Of a DNA stretch of 18,463 nt, positions 7,401 to 14,900 are shown in pieces; positions within the stretch are counted from its first letter, which is position 1, and each line of letters begins with the position of its first letter. Origin of the DNA: an uncultured Pirellulaceae bacterium (lineage in GTDB: Bacteria; Planctomycetota; Planctomycetia; Pirellulales; Pirellulaceae); the NCBI GenBank assembly GCA_934255105.1, contig CAKQNH010000012.1, positions 1 through 18,463 of the forward strand, read 5' to 3'. The notes beneath the pieces were generated by a model. It made no database searches. It had not been told where the DNA came from and worked only from the letters and a program-made list of their open reading frames with translations. The position numbers and the translations under genes are program-made.

Positions 7401-7863
7401 TAAGACCATCTGGGGAGCCGAGCAAAAGGAGTGGCTCGCGCGCACGCTGGATGCATCGACGGCCAAGTTCAAGGTAGTCGTTTCACCCACGCCGTTGATC
7501 GGGCCGGATCGCGAAAAGAAACGCGACAATCATTCAAACGTCGGTTTCCAGACGGAGGGGAACGAAGTGCGGCAGCTACTGGCGTCGCATCCGAACACCG
7601 TCAGCGTGTGTGGCGATCGGCACTGGCAGTATCACAGCATCGATCCCGACAGCGGCTTGCACGAGTTCTCCGTCGGCCCAGCCAGCGACCGGCATGCGGG
7701 CGGATGGAAGCAGAGCGACTACCGCGAGGGTGTCCATCAATTCCTGCGCGTGGCCGGTGGATATCTAGAGGCTGAATTGAGTGGTCCGCCCGACGCGCGA
7801 ACTTTGGTACTACGCCATTTGGATACTCAGGGTAACGAGCAGCATAGCCATACTTTGCGATAG
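4402..7863 (+). CDS. Exported fusion: acetyl-xylan-esterase-like hydrolase plus PhoD-like phosphatase
   Basis: This 1153-residue protein has a likely signal peptide (1-29, cleavage after VFA) and a GAGG ribosome-binding site 8 bases before the ATG. Residues 30-370 form an alpha/beta hydrolase: nucleophile in GRSGGG (S235), acid at D307 or D309 (SDTDGIF), histidine H346 (GPHKD). This is the arrangement of acetyl-xylan-esterase-like enzymes. Residues 370-690 look like a second, degenerate hydrolase unit whose nucleophile elbow reads SGTGRAA (603-609). Residues 697-850 form an Fn3/PhoD_N-like domain. Residues 850-1153 form a PhoD-type metallophosphatase with GTCQD (855-859), AGDVVYYD (886-893), KDDHD (928-932) and GDRHW (1071-1075). 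Expected roles are ester removal from a polysaccharide and phosphodiester or phosphomonoester hydrolysis outside the cytoplasm. The substrate is unknown. Confidence 0.85.
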   Translation: MHCLFNSQRSFLSFMPYLIACVAVSPVFADPPNWDKYFEQEVSRAEAATHADLASVTKENWEEKKLEWRGELLEMLGLAPLPEKTDLHTTIVGSIHHDGLTIERLHYQSRPGLYVAANLYLPQGEAPKQGWPAVLYVCGHASVKDAGRTLGNKTAYQHHGLWFARHGVACLIIDTVQLGELNGEHHGTYKLGRWDWISRGYTPAGVEAWNAVRAIDLLESWPGIDGSRIGITGRSGGGAYSWYAAAIDERIRVAVPVAGITDLRNHIVDGCVGGHCDCMYMVNYFGWDYPKLAALIAPRPLLFSNSDTDGIFPLDGVMRTHRELAKLYAKLGKSANYGVLITPGPHKDTQELQVGAFRWILRTLQGETPIVSDAALKELEPTDLAVFEHEAPADERVAAVGSWFVDSAKTVSDQQQAADLFRQQWLPALSRTALSLPLNALNEAPQFTATPLQQKPAGSQSTARAMQLHQAELADGLTISVLEIGPAHSDPNNGTGAAVVHIGTMNDLACDEQSCLDFTAQPATAELLDRQPQATHYFIHTRGSNWQQADLTVKDRTQIVRRFYLLGQSPEARQLADVLIGLQLVKHLEHDRQQEPTATVTLSGTGRAAAIATLAGLLCEAQVNAELPKIAELRIADYPTDPLLAPMLPGLLRVCDYASLLAAAQASFKVVVDNQADDDVRANRLLVDSSVEPQQANGLKIVEVSPHSARIWVRATRWALPNLGDLPAVQFPPKAEASQASGSTAGSNNLRRMHPILPDSGVDGLQYAVPGVPAEVRVGYRSGSGDWSYSNWGAVDANSDYSALVEIADLQPGKVYSLRTEARAVGSPKVSSTLTGQMKTLPADDSTGDFRLAIGTCQDFPDRDGPHGFDLYRTMTKRNTDAFIMAGDVVYYDRLARSVPLANYHWQRTYSLPTLVDFHRHTPTFFLKDDHDTYVDDSWPGQRHDWTEEFTFEDGQRIFLQQTGLPSPAYRTFHVGRDLQVWLMEGRDFRSPNDSADGPDKTIWGAEQKEWLARTLDASTAKFKVVVSPTPLIGPDREKKRDNHSNVGFQTEGNEVRQLLASHPNTVSVCGDRHWQYHSIDPDSGLHEFSVGPASDRHAGGWKQSDYREGVHQFLRVAGGYLEAELSGPPDARTLVLRHLDTQGNEQHSHTLR

Positions 7864-7898
7864 CCTTAGGTAAATGCTAAACACCGCGAAAGGCTGAC

Positions 7899-8000
7899 TG
7901 ACATCTGACATCTGACATCTGACATCTGACATCTGACATCTGACATCTGACATCTGAAATCTGACATCTGAAATCTGACATCTGCCTACTGCCTACTGCC
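7899..8000. repeat. Heptamer tandem array (TGACATC)n
   Basis: Twelve 7-base units run without a break from 7899 to 7982. Ten are TGACATC; the two at 7955 and 7969 are TGAAATC. The heptad phase continues into TGCCTAC, TGCCTAC and the start of TGCCAGC (7983-8000). The array lies 35 bases after the fusion-gene stop. It is open on the minus strand only because 7 is not a multiple of 3 and no stop arises; the resulting translation is a repeat artefact. Confidence 0.97.
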
Positions 8001-8093
8001 AGCCGCGAAGCGGCGACAGGTGTTAGCCATGGGCGTAAGCCCATGGTTACGTTTCCAGGTGACCCGATAGTCGCGAAGCGACGGCAGGCGTTT
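8001..8093. repeat. Palindrome cluster: three small hairpins
   Basis: The first hairpin is GCCGC-GAA-GCGGC (8002-8014), the second CCATGGGC-GTAA-GCCCATGG (8027-8046) and the third GTCGC-GAA-GCGAC (8070-8082). The first and third belong to a longer imperfect direct repeat (8001-8024 and 8069-8092) that continues into a CGRCAGGYGTT tail. None is followed by a T run. The cluster separates the fusion gene from the next gene and resembles the REP/BIME class of intergenic elements. The following bases, 8094-8213, hold no recognisable signal beyond the start of the next gene. Confidence 0.85.
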
Positions 8094-8213
8094 CTGCTAT
8101 TCGTCGTTTTCGAACTAGAGCGATGCATCTCTTGGGTGTGCACAACTAACTTGTCATGTGATCGTTATACTTACAAACAATACGTCTATTCCTTACCCAA
8201 ATGAGTTTACCTA

Positions 8214-8681
8214 ATGAAAGTCTCCATTGATCGTAGAACTGCAATAGCTTCGACCTTTGCGGCGTCTGCCATCGCGGTAAGCCCGCGGCTTTTCGCTTTA
8301 GACGATGCGGACATTGCGGAAGTGTCAAGGAATCAAAAATTCGCCCATGTACTGAGCGACCCTACCGAGCGACAGTTTGTTGGTCGCTGGAGAATTAGCG
8401 AAGAAACAGAGTCATTCGAAATTTTGCTGGAACCCAATGGGAAGTTTACGATGAAGTGCTTTAGTGTCCCGAGTGTGGACGCTGGAAAAGGTGAGTTCAA
8501 GTGGGGTGGGAAAGGGGATTGGGTCGTTCGCGACAATTCGTTTTTGCTCCACAAAACGCACAAGTGGATGTGGGTGGGCTGGGGCGAAGACGCGCATACC
8601 ATCTATAACTGGCACTCGGTAGTCGATGTTACCCCCGACGCAATTATTCTTACAAGTAATGTCGAGCTGAAACGACTGTGA
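8214..8681 (+). CDS. Small exported protein of unknown function
   Basis: This 155-residue protein begins MKVSIDRRTAIASTFAAS and has a hydrophobic stretch ending near residue 28 (LFALDD). The adjacent arginines at 7-8 before a modest hydrophobic core suggest Tat export, although the motif is not the full SRRxFLK. The mature part is rich in Trp, Phe and charged residues in alternating patterns (VGRWRISEETESFEILLEPNG, then GDWVVRDNSFLL). This suggests a small beta-sandwich or lipocalin-like fold. No catalytic motif is recognised. No Shine-Dalgarno sequence is visible before the ATG. The gene follows a repeat-rich gap and precedes a membrane protein 96 bases downstream, so co-transcription is possible but not shown. 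Confidence 0.7.
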   Translation: MKVSIDRRTAIASTFAASAIAVSPRLFALDDADIAEVSRNQKFAHVLSDPTERQFVGRWRISEETESFEILLEPNGKFTMKCFSVPSVDAGKGEFKWGGKGDWVVRDNSFLLHKTHKWMWVGWGEDAHTIYNWHSVVDVTPDAIILTSNVELKRL

Positions 8682-8761
8682 GTCGAGATGTTGAGAATGC
8701 AGTGCATGTATGCAGTGCGATGCAGATAGCGTAATTGGTGAAACATACGACCATCCTTTGC

Positions 8762-8767
8762 AAGGGG
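8762..8767 (+). promoter_or_regulatory. Ribosome-binding site that sets the membrane-protein start
   Basis: AAGGGG lies 10 bases before the ATG at 8778. An in-frame TTG at 8769 is only 1 base away and cannot use it. The ATG start gives the N-terminus MSNDINPYAAPGP, a typical Planctomycete beginning. Confidence 0.65.
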
Positions 8768-8777
8768 CTTGCTCTAC

Positions 8778-9512
8778 ATGTCCAACGATATCAATCCGTA
8801 TGCTGCGCCGGGGCCGAACAGCTACGATCCATTGCCGCCGCTGGTAGGCAATATCGTGCCGACTGAGGTCGACGCGGGTAGCATTATCAATTATGCGTTT
8901 GAGGTTTGGAAAGCCAACTTGAAACTGCTGGTGGGTGTTACCGCTGTGGTATTGGGGATCATGTACGGATTGACATTTGCCCAAGGTATTTTATCTGAGG
9001 TCTTTAGGCAGATGGGCCAGCCCCAAGTGGCCGGCTTGCTCGCCCTCGTATTTAGTCCGCTGCAAATGGTGTTGAATGTGTTTCTGGGGATTGGGCAAAC
9101 GTTGATCGCGCTGAGGCTCCTGCGCGGCCAACCAGCACAGTTTGGCGACCTGTTTTCCGGCGGACCACTTTTCTTGCCCGTCCTGGGAGCGTCCTTGTTG
9201 GCGGGCCTGGCTACGATGGCTGGTTTCGCGGCTTGCGTAATACCTGGGTTACTGCTGTGGCTATTTTTCTGGCCATTCTATTGGTTGGTGGTGGACCAAA
9301 AGACTGGAGTGCTGGATTCGTTCAAGGTGGCACTGACGATCGCTAAAGTGAATGTCGGTACCACAGTATTGATCTGGTTGGCAAGCATGGCGATCATACT
9401 GTTGGGACTTATTGCCCTAGTGATTGGCTTGCTGTTTGCAATCCCGTTGGTCAGTTTGATTTCTGCCACGGCCTATCTGATGATGGCTGGGTTGCTTTCG
9501 CCGCGACCTTAG
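8778..9512 (+). CDS. Multi-pass membrane protein with NPYAAP N-terminus
   Basis: The protein has 244 residues counted from the ATG at 8778. The N-terminus is polar and proline-rich (NPYAAPGPNSYDPLPP). About six hydrophobic segments follow. They include LLVGVTAVVLGIMYGL, the paired helices from LLALVFSP to LRLLRG, a GASLLAGLATMAGFAACVIPG segment and two long C-terminal helices. The stretch CVIPGLLLWLFFWPFYWLVV followed by DQKTGVLDSFKVAL resembles the pattern shared by DUF975/DUF4013/GDPD-membrane-domain proteins, where a conserved IPG helix is followed by a polar amphipathic helix. This is a resemblance of pattern only. Family role is unknown, possibly membrane scaffolding or lipid-related. 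An imperfect TTAGGG/CCCTAA inverted repeat overlaps the stop codon. Confidence 0.75.
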   Translation: MSNDINPYAAPGPNSYDPLPPLVGNIVPTEVDAGSIINYAFEVWKANLKLLVGVTAVVLGIMYGLTFAQGILSEVFRQMGQPQVAGLLALVFSPLQMVLNVFLGIGQTLIALRLLRGQPAQFGDLFSGGPLFLPVLGASLLAGLATMAGFAACVIPGLLLWLFFWPFYWLVVDQKTGVLDSFKVALTIAKVNVGTTVLIWLASMAIILLGLIALVIGLLFAIPLVSLISATAYLMMAGLLSPRP

Positions 9513-9701
9513 GGATAGTAGCGTGCCCTAAAACAGTTGGTGCTGTCCGATGCTAAGATCAAATGACTAAGGTAGGAAATGCGCCCAGCTAGCTTAGTTT
9601 TTGGCTTATACTGAGCCTGGCATTTTGGGAGACTTCCCGTCGCGAGCGGGACTTCTGCGGATAGCCTTTAATAAATAGTTTTCAACTGGGAGACAACGCT
9701 T

Positions 9702-10697
9702 ATGAAGCTTTTCTTGTCGGGGTGTGCGCTAGCTGCGGCGCTGGTGGTGGCTCAATTCGCCGAAGCACAAGCTACGGTCGACCCGGTGCGGATGGGGTGC
9801 GGATTGATGACGTTTGACACGGTCCCCGGCTGGGGACTGCGGCCTGACGGCAAATCGACGCTGGGGGCAACGCACGGTGCCGTTGTCATTGACAAAGCCG
9901 GCAACATTTACACCAGTGCGCATGCGGGTGTATTCGTGTTCTCTCCGGAGGGGCAAGTGGTCCAAAGCTACTTGGGCTCCGACTATGCCGATATCCACGA
10001 CATGGAAATTCGCGATGAAGAGGGAGGCGAGTTCATCTACGGGGCGCGCAATGTCAATGCAGAAGGGATCAAGTTCAATGCGGCCAGCGGCGAGATCGTA
10101 CTCAAGCTCCCTTTTCCTGAAGAGTCCGGACTGGGCCTTAAGAAATTTAGCCCCACCGCTATTACGGTCGCTCCCAACGGCGATATCTTCCTGTCAGATG
10201 GCTACGCCAGCAATCATATCTTCAAGTTCGATAAGTCGGGCAAGTACTTGATGCATTTTGGCAGCAAGGGGAACAGCGAGAAGGAGTTCAATACAGCCCA
10301 CGGTATGACGCTCGACACACGCTACGATCCTCCGCGCTTGTTGATCTGTGACCGCAATCATGAACCCAAAGGACGTTTGGTTCACTACGATTTGAACGGC
10401 GAGTTTATTCAAGAGGTGATTACTGGATTGGGGATGCCTACTTCGGCTGCCGTGCAGGGAGATTATGTTTCCGTTCCCGACCTCAAAGGGCGTCTGGTCA
10501 TTCTGAATAAGGATAACATCATCATGGCGGTGCTGGGGTTCAACCCCGATCCGAAACAAGGGGGCAATTTCAATGTTCCTCAAGAGGATTGGATCGAAGG
10601 GATTTTCAGCGGCACGCATGGTTCCTATTGGGATCAGCAGGGAAACCTGTCTGGGCGGATTATGAAGCTGGTCCGTGTGCCCGTCACCGGCGGCTGA
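9702..10697 (+). CDS. Secreted NHL-type six-bladed beta-propeller protein
   Basis: This 331-residue protein has a clear Sec signal peptide (MKLFLSGCALAAALVVAQ, cleavage near AEA). A good ribosome-binding site (GGGAG) lies 9 bases before the ATG. The mature part has repeating blade motifs of the type 'hydrophobic-x-D-x-x-GNIYTS', seen at DKAGNIYTS, APNGDIFLSDG and DRNHEPKGRLVHYD, with connecting strands such as HIFKFDKSGKYLMHFG. NHL propellers include peptidyl-alpha-hydroxyglycine lyases and, in Planctomycetes, many exported sugar-related proteins; no lyase-specific residues can be assigned here. The gene is 34 bases upstream of the epimerase gene, which suggests one transcript and a shared role in carbohydrate use. 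A 189-base gap upstream probably holds the promoter. Confidence 0.82.
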   Translation: MKLFLSGCALAAALVVAQFAEAQATVDPVRMGCGLMTFDTVPGWGLRPDGKSTLGATHGAVVIDKAGNIYTSAHAGVFVFSPEGQVVQSYLGSDYADIHDMEIRDEEGGEFIYGARNVNAEGIKFNAASGEIVLKLPFPEESGLGLKKFSPTAITVAPNGDIFLSDGYASNHIFKFDKSGKYLMHFGSKGNSEKEFNTAHGMTLDTRYDPPRLLICDRNHEPKGRLVHYDLNGEFIQEVITGLGMPTSAAVQGDYVSVPDLKGRLVILNKDNIIMAVLGFNPDPKQGGNFNVPQEDWIEGIFSGTHGSYWDQQGNLSGRIMKLVRVPVTGG

Positions 10698-10731
10698 TAA
10701 GTTGTGAATTTCTATCTATCGGGAGAAGTCG

Positions 10732-11580
10732 ATGAAGTATGGAATGAATCTGTTGTTGTGGAGTGGTGAAGTTGACGAGGCGATGCTGCCTACGCTCGAG
10801 AAGCTCAAAGGGATGGGCTACGATGGGGTCGAATTGCCGTTGTTCAATCTAGACCTCGACTACGTGGGGCTGGGCAGACGATTGGACGACTTGGGGCTAG
10901 AGCGTACCGCAGTAACGGTTCGCAATGTCGAGGACAATCCGATTAGTCCCGAAGCGAAAATTCGCGCCAAGGGGATCGAGCTGAACAAGAAGACGCTCGA
11001 TTGCTGTGCTGCCGTCGGGGCGCAGACACTGTGCGGCCCTTATCACTCGGCCATCGGTCACTTCTCGGGCAGCGGTCCAACTCGGGATGAATGGGGCTGG
11101 GGGGTCGACAGTATGCGGGCTGCGGCAGAACACGCTGGCCAAGTAGGGGTGAAGCTGGCAGTGGAGGCGCTCAATCGATTCGAATGCTATTTCCTCAACG
11201 CCCACGCTGATTCTGCCCGCTTTGCTCGCGAGGTCGATCACCCGGCTTGTGGCATGATGTATGACACCTTCCATGCAAACATCGAAGAGAAGGATATCGT
11301 CGGCACGCTCGAAGAAGTTAAAGATGTTCTGTGCCACGTTCACATCAGCGAAAACGATCGCAGTACCCCAGGTGCGGGAAATGTGAACTGGGAAAAGAAT
11401 TTTTCTGGCCTTCAGAAAATCGGTTACGACGGCTGGATGGTCATCGAAGCCTTTGGTCTGGCCCTGCCCGAACTAGCCGCGGCCACACGCATCTGGAGGC
11501 GGATGTTCGACACCGAATTGAAATTGGCCGAGCAGGGGCTGTCGTTTATGAAGTCCCAAGTGGCTAAGTACAGAGGGTAA
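10732..11580 (+). CDS. Sugar 3-epimerase / isomerase (D-tagatose/D-psicose 3-epimerase-like TIM barrel)
   Basis: This 282-residue cytoplasmic protein starts MKYGMNLLLWSGEVDEAMLP and has GGGAG 6 bases before the ATG. The four metal ligands expected for the family are all present: E145 (EALNRFE), D178 (MYDTFH), H204 (HVHISEND) and E239 (VIEAFG). Each is offset by exactly 7 from the Glu152, Asp185, His211 and Glu246 that I recall for Pseudomonas cichorii D-tagatose 3-epimerase. R210 in the SENDR stretch also fits the substrate site. The expected reaction is reversible epimerisation at C3 of a ketohexose with a divalent metal. The exact sugar, and the alternative of a hydroxypyruvate-isomerase-like activity, are not settled. 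It is probably the second gene of an operon with the secreted propeller. Confidence 0.87.
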   Translation: MKYGMNLLLWSGEVDEAMLPTLEKLKGMGYDGVELPLFNLDLDYVGLGRRLDDLGLERTAVTVRNVEDNPISPEAKIRAKGIELNKKTLDCCAAVGAQTLCGPYHSAIGHFSGSGPTRDEWGWGVDSMRAAAEHAGQVGVKLAVEALNRFECYFLNAHADSARFAREVDHPACGMMYDTFHANIEEKDIVGTLEEVKDVLCHVHISENDRSTPGAGNVNWEKNFSGLQKIGYDGWMVIEAFGLALPELAAATRIWRRMFDTELKLAEQGLSFMKSQVAKYRG

Positions 11581-11671
11581 GCGATGCTACCGAATAAATA
11601 GGGAGCGGCGTAGAATAGAGCTAGCGTTTGGGTGATGAGGGCGCGAGCCCAGCCCAGAGCGAGCAAGTCCA

Positions 11672-11764
11672 TCTCGGAGGGCGTGAGTCTGGCCCGGAGG
11701 GCGTGAGTTTAGCCCGGAGGGCGTGAGTTTAGCCCGGAGGGCGTGAGTTTAGCCCGGAGGGCGG
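11672..11764. repeat. 20-bp tandem array (GCCCGGAGGGCGTGAG...)
   Basis: Three identical 20-base units start at 11692, 11712 and 11732, with a partial fourth at 11752-11764 and a decayed copy at 11672-11691. More degenerate relatives lie at 11640-11671. Each unit can fold in two ways: GCCC-GGA-GGGC within a unit, or GGGC-GTGAGTTTA-GCCC across the join of two units. Confidence 0.93.
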
Positions 11765-11925
11765 CATATCCTTGCCGGTGGCGTCAGCCACCGGGATGGC
11801 GAACTTGCTTCGGTAAGCCCGGAGGGCGACACAAACTACCTTGAGATGCTCGCTGTTCATGAGTTGAAGCGAGCTGCTAAGAGTGACTGAAGTTGGGTTG
11901 CTTCATGTGCCGCCCTCCGGGCTAA
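11749..11925. repeat. 18-bp perfect inverted repeat enclosing a hairpin
   Basis: TTAGCCCGGAGGGCGGCA (11749-11766) has its exact reverse complement at 11908-11925. Between them lie a perfect 8-bp hairpin with GTCA loop, CCGGTGGC/GCCACCGG (11775-11794), and a further copy of the core at 11816-11828. The left arm is the end of the 20-bp array; the right arm is the same word in opposite orientation. The remainder of 11795-11907 shows no gene. Confidence 0.9.
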
Positions 11926-11944
11926 CCTATTATGTTGCGTAATC

Positions 11945-11992
11945 CGCCCTCTGGGCTAAGAGATGTATCGCCCTCTGGGCTAAGAGATGTAT
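11945..11992. repeat. Two perfect 24-bp tandem copies over a gene start
   Basis: Units at 11945-11968 and 11969-11992 are identical (each begins CGCCCTCTGG and ends AGATGTAT). The word is a variant of the inverted-array core (CTCTGGGCT against CTCCGGGCT). The second copy ends inside the first possible ATG (11991) of the large downstream gene. Confidence 0.95.
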
Positions 11993-14900
11993 GGGATTGC
12001 CTGAATTGGCTGAACCGCTTGGAGAAATGTCGCCTACCCAACCCGCGCCTGACCCATCCGTGGATCGGGGGCGTAGAGTTCTGGAGCACGGTAATGGCGA
12101 CTTGGAGCAGGTCCGCAGAGAGTTGCTCAACGGAGCAGGGGGGCTAGCGGCCAAAGCTGGACGCGTGATGCGCTGGCAGGCCATGCTTACTTGGTTTTCA
12201 GTTGGGCTGGTGACGCTGCTCGTGTTGTTGCTAGCGGATGTGTTGTTGCGCCGCGAAGAGCTGGGCTTGCGAGTCTTGTCGCTAGCCGCTTGGCTGCTGG
12301 TTCTAGCCTGGTTCGCGTTTAAACTGCTGCGTCCCGCTTGGCGGTTCTCGCTGACCCCGGTGCAGGCGGTCCAGTGGCTTGAAAGAGAGCGCCCCGATCT
12401 GGGGCACCAATTATCGACGGCCGTTGAATTGTCCGGTTTGTCCGCGTCCGATTCGCGCTATGGCAGCAGTCGCTTTCGAGAGGCCGCACTGCGCGCCTGG
12501 AGCGAACGAGGTCAGTCGCTAAATTGGCCAGCACATATCCAGCAGAGAGGTTTGCGTCGCGCACTGGGACTGCTATTCATAGCCTGCGGCGCATTCGCGG
12601 CTGTAGCCGTTGTGTGGCCATCAGAGATGCGTGTTGCACTTGCTCGGTTTACGGTCCCATGGGCTAGCAACGCTTGGCCACGCCGCGATCACCTGCAAAT
12701 CGTCCAACTACCGACGGTCATCGCCGATGGCAGCGAGTTGCAATTGGAAGTGATCGACGAGCGTCCGCCGCTCCCCGATGGCGTTGAATTGCAAGTCCGT
12801 GGTGTAGGCCCTGACGGTGGCGATAACGTTCGTTCGTTTGAAACGACCCTGGTGGGAGATGTGGCCGTTGGCAATCTGCCCACCATGAACGCAGCATTCG
12901 AAGTTAGAGCTGTTGGCGGAGATGACCAGCGCATGCCGTGGCAGCGAGTGGAAGTCGTCCAGCCACCCGAGTTGGATGGGTTTCAGTTCGCAGTCCTACC
13001 TCCGTCCTATACGGGTTTGGGTCGATCGGAAGTTGTAGGTCGTCGCATATCTGTGTTGGCTGGGAGCCAAGTGGAGTTTATCGGACGGTTCGATCGACCG
13101 GTGGCGAGTGTGACGGTGCAGATGGCTGAAGCGATAGCCGACACGCCCGTCGAGCCGACTGCCGAGCCGACTGCCGAGCCGACTGCCGAGCCGCCCGTCG
13201 AGCCAACTGCCAGCCCCGCAGCGCAGGCGGCTTGGACGGTCACGCTGGGCGATGGGGGCCATGAACTGCACCTCGGTGGCGCAGATACGCCCCTGCTCGA
13301 AATGCAACAGTCGCTCAATTGGCAATTGCTGGTCGCAACCGCTGATGGGTTGGAAGTACTGCTGAGGGAACGTTGGTCGATAGAAGTGACCAATGACGAG
13401 CCGCCACGTGTTGTTTTCCAAACTGTAGATATGGCAGAACTCGCCAAGGACGCGCAGCTCAGCCTGCGCGGGGAGGCGGGCGACGATCTGGGGTTGATAG
13501 AGGTTCGCGCACGCTTGCAATTGTCCGGTGACGATTCGGCGCCGGCCGCCATACTGCCGATCTGGCAAATGCCCACGACAACGCAATCTGGCGAACTGCC
13601 TCGCGAGGTAGCCATCGACACGGCTTGGGATATCGCCCGAGCAGGAGACTTCGTGGCGGGGCAGCGACTGGCAGTTTGGTTGGAGGCGCGCGATAGTGCA
13701 GACCAATGGGGCCAGAGCCAAGTGCAGCATTTGGAAATTCGCGATTCAAACGAATTGATCGAATCGATACAGGAAAGACAAAATCAACTGCTCGCTCAAG
13801 TGCGCGAGTTGGTTGATACCCAGCGGCGTAACTCACAGTCGTTCTCGCGGGCTTGGGAACTGACTCAGCACCAGGGGAAGGTCCAGCGGGAGCAGCTCGA
13901 TGCCTTGCGGAACACGGCACAGGTGCAGCGCGCAGTCGCACAGCGCTTGGGTGGCTCTGATGCACAAGGACTAAGCCAGGAGATCGCTAAACTGCGCGAA
14001 CTACTGCAGGCAAATCGGTTGGACGATACGGCGGTGGCAACAGAACTTCAAGAACTGGAAGCCAGCGTGCAGAGTTTGGGGCAAGGGCCGCTGGCTGCGG
14101 CTGCTGAAGCGACGCGCAAAACAGCAGCTTTGGCGGAATCCGCGTTGTCGGAAGATGCGTCCATTGCGGAGGGCCTGGTCAACAGTGCGGAACAAACTCA
14201 GACTGCTCAGGCTGCGGCGCTGCGCGGACTGGAAGGCTTGCTCGCTCGCTTGGCACGCAATGAGTCCTTGCAGCAGGCTACAACCGAATTGGCTCAGATC
14301 CTGAATCAGCAGAACGCTATTCGAACCGAAACCGATCGGTTGCAGCTCGCGACTTTGTCGTCTTCGAGTGAAGCGAGCGCAGCGGAATTGCAAGCTGGGA
14401 AAACTGCTTTGAGTTCGGACCAGCAGGGATTGGCACGCCGTTTAGATGACTGGTTGGCCCGCTCAAGCGAATTGCAGAATCAGCCCCAGGACCAACAGCA
14501 AGCCGCCAAGGAAGCGCTCGCGCAAGCCACTCAAGGGTTGATGTCAGCGCAAGCCAGCGCACAAATGCGTCGTGCGACAGAAGAGATTCGCGACCAACAG
14601 TTAGCACGAGCGGCGGCTACACAACAGCAAGTGTCGGAGTTGCTGGCGGAATCGCTGCGACAGATGGGGGCGGCGAATCCGACGCAACTCGGCAACTTGC
14701 GCAATCGAGCTGAGGGGCTACGGCAGCTTAGCGACGAATTGTCCGCGATGGCGAAAACTCAGTCGGAGTTGTCCGAGCGTTGGCATGAACCCACAGCAGA
14801 AGGTGAGCTCGAGCAATTGATCGGCGACCAGGCGGACGCTCAGCAACAAACAAGCGGGCTGGCGGATCAGGCTGAGCGGTCGGGCAGCGCTAGTTTGTCT

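Noticed and set aside
7877..8143. 89-codon minus-strand frame over the heptamer array
   Set aside because: The sequence is a repeated-peptide artefact of the TGACATC array and palindromes, with no family resemblance.
9509..9531. TTAGGG/CCCTAA hairpin at the membrane-protein stop as a terminator
   Set aside because: Only a 6-bp stem with an 11-base loop and no T run; noted in the gene entry but not supported as a terminator.
9637..9655. CCCG/CGGG palindrome before the propeller gene as an operator or riboswitch
   Set aside because: The stem is only four to five pairs with a mismatch inside, and no known riboswitch pattern is recognisable.
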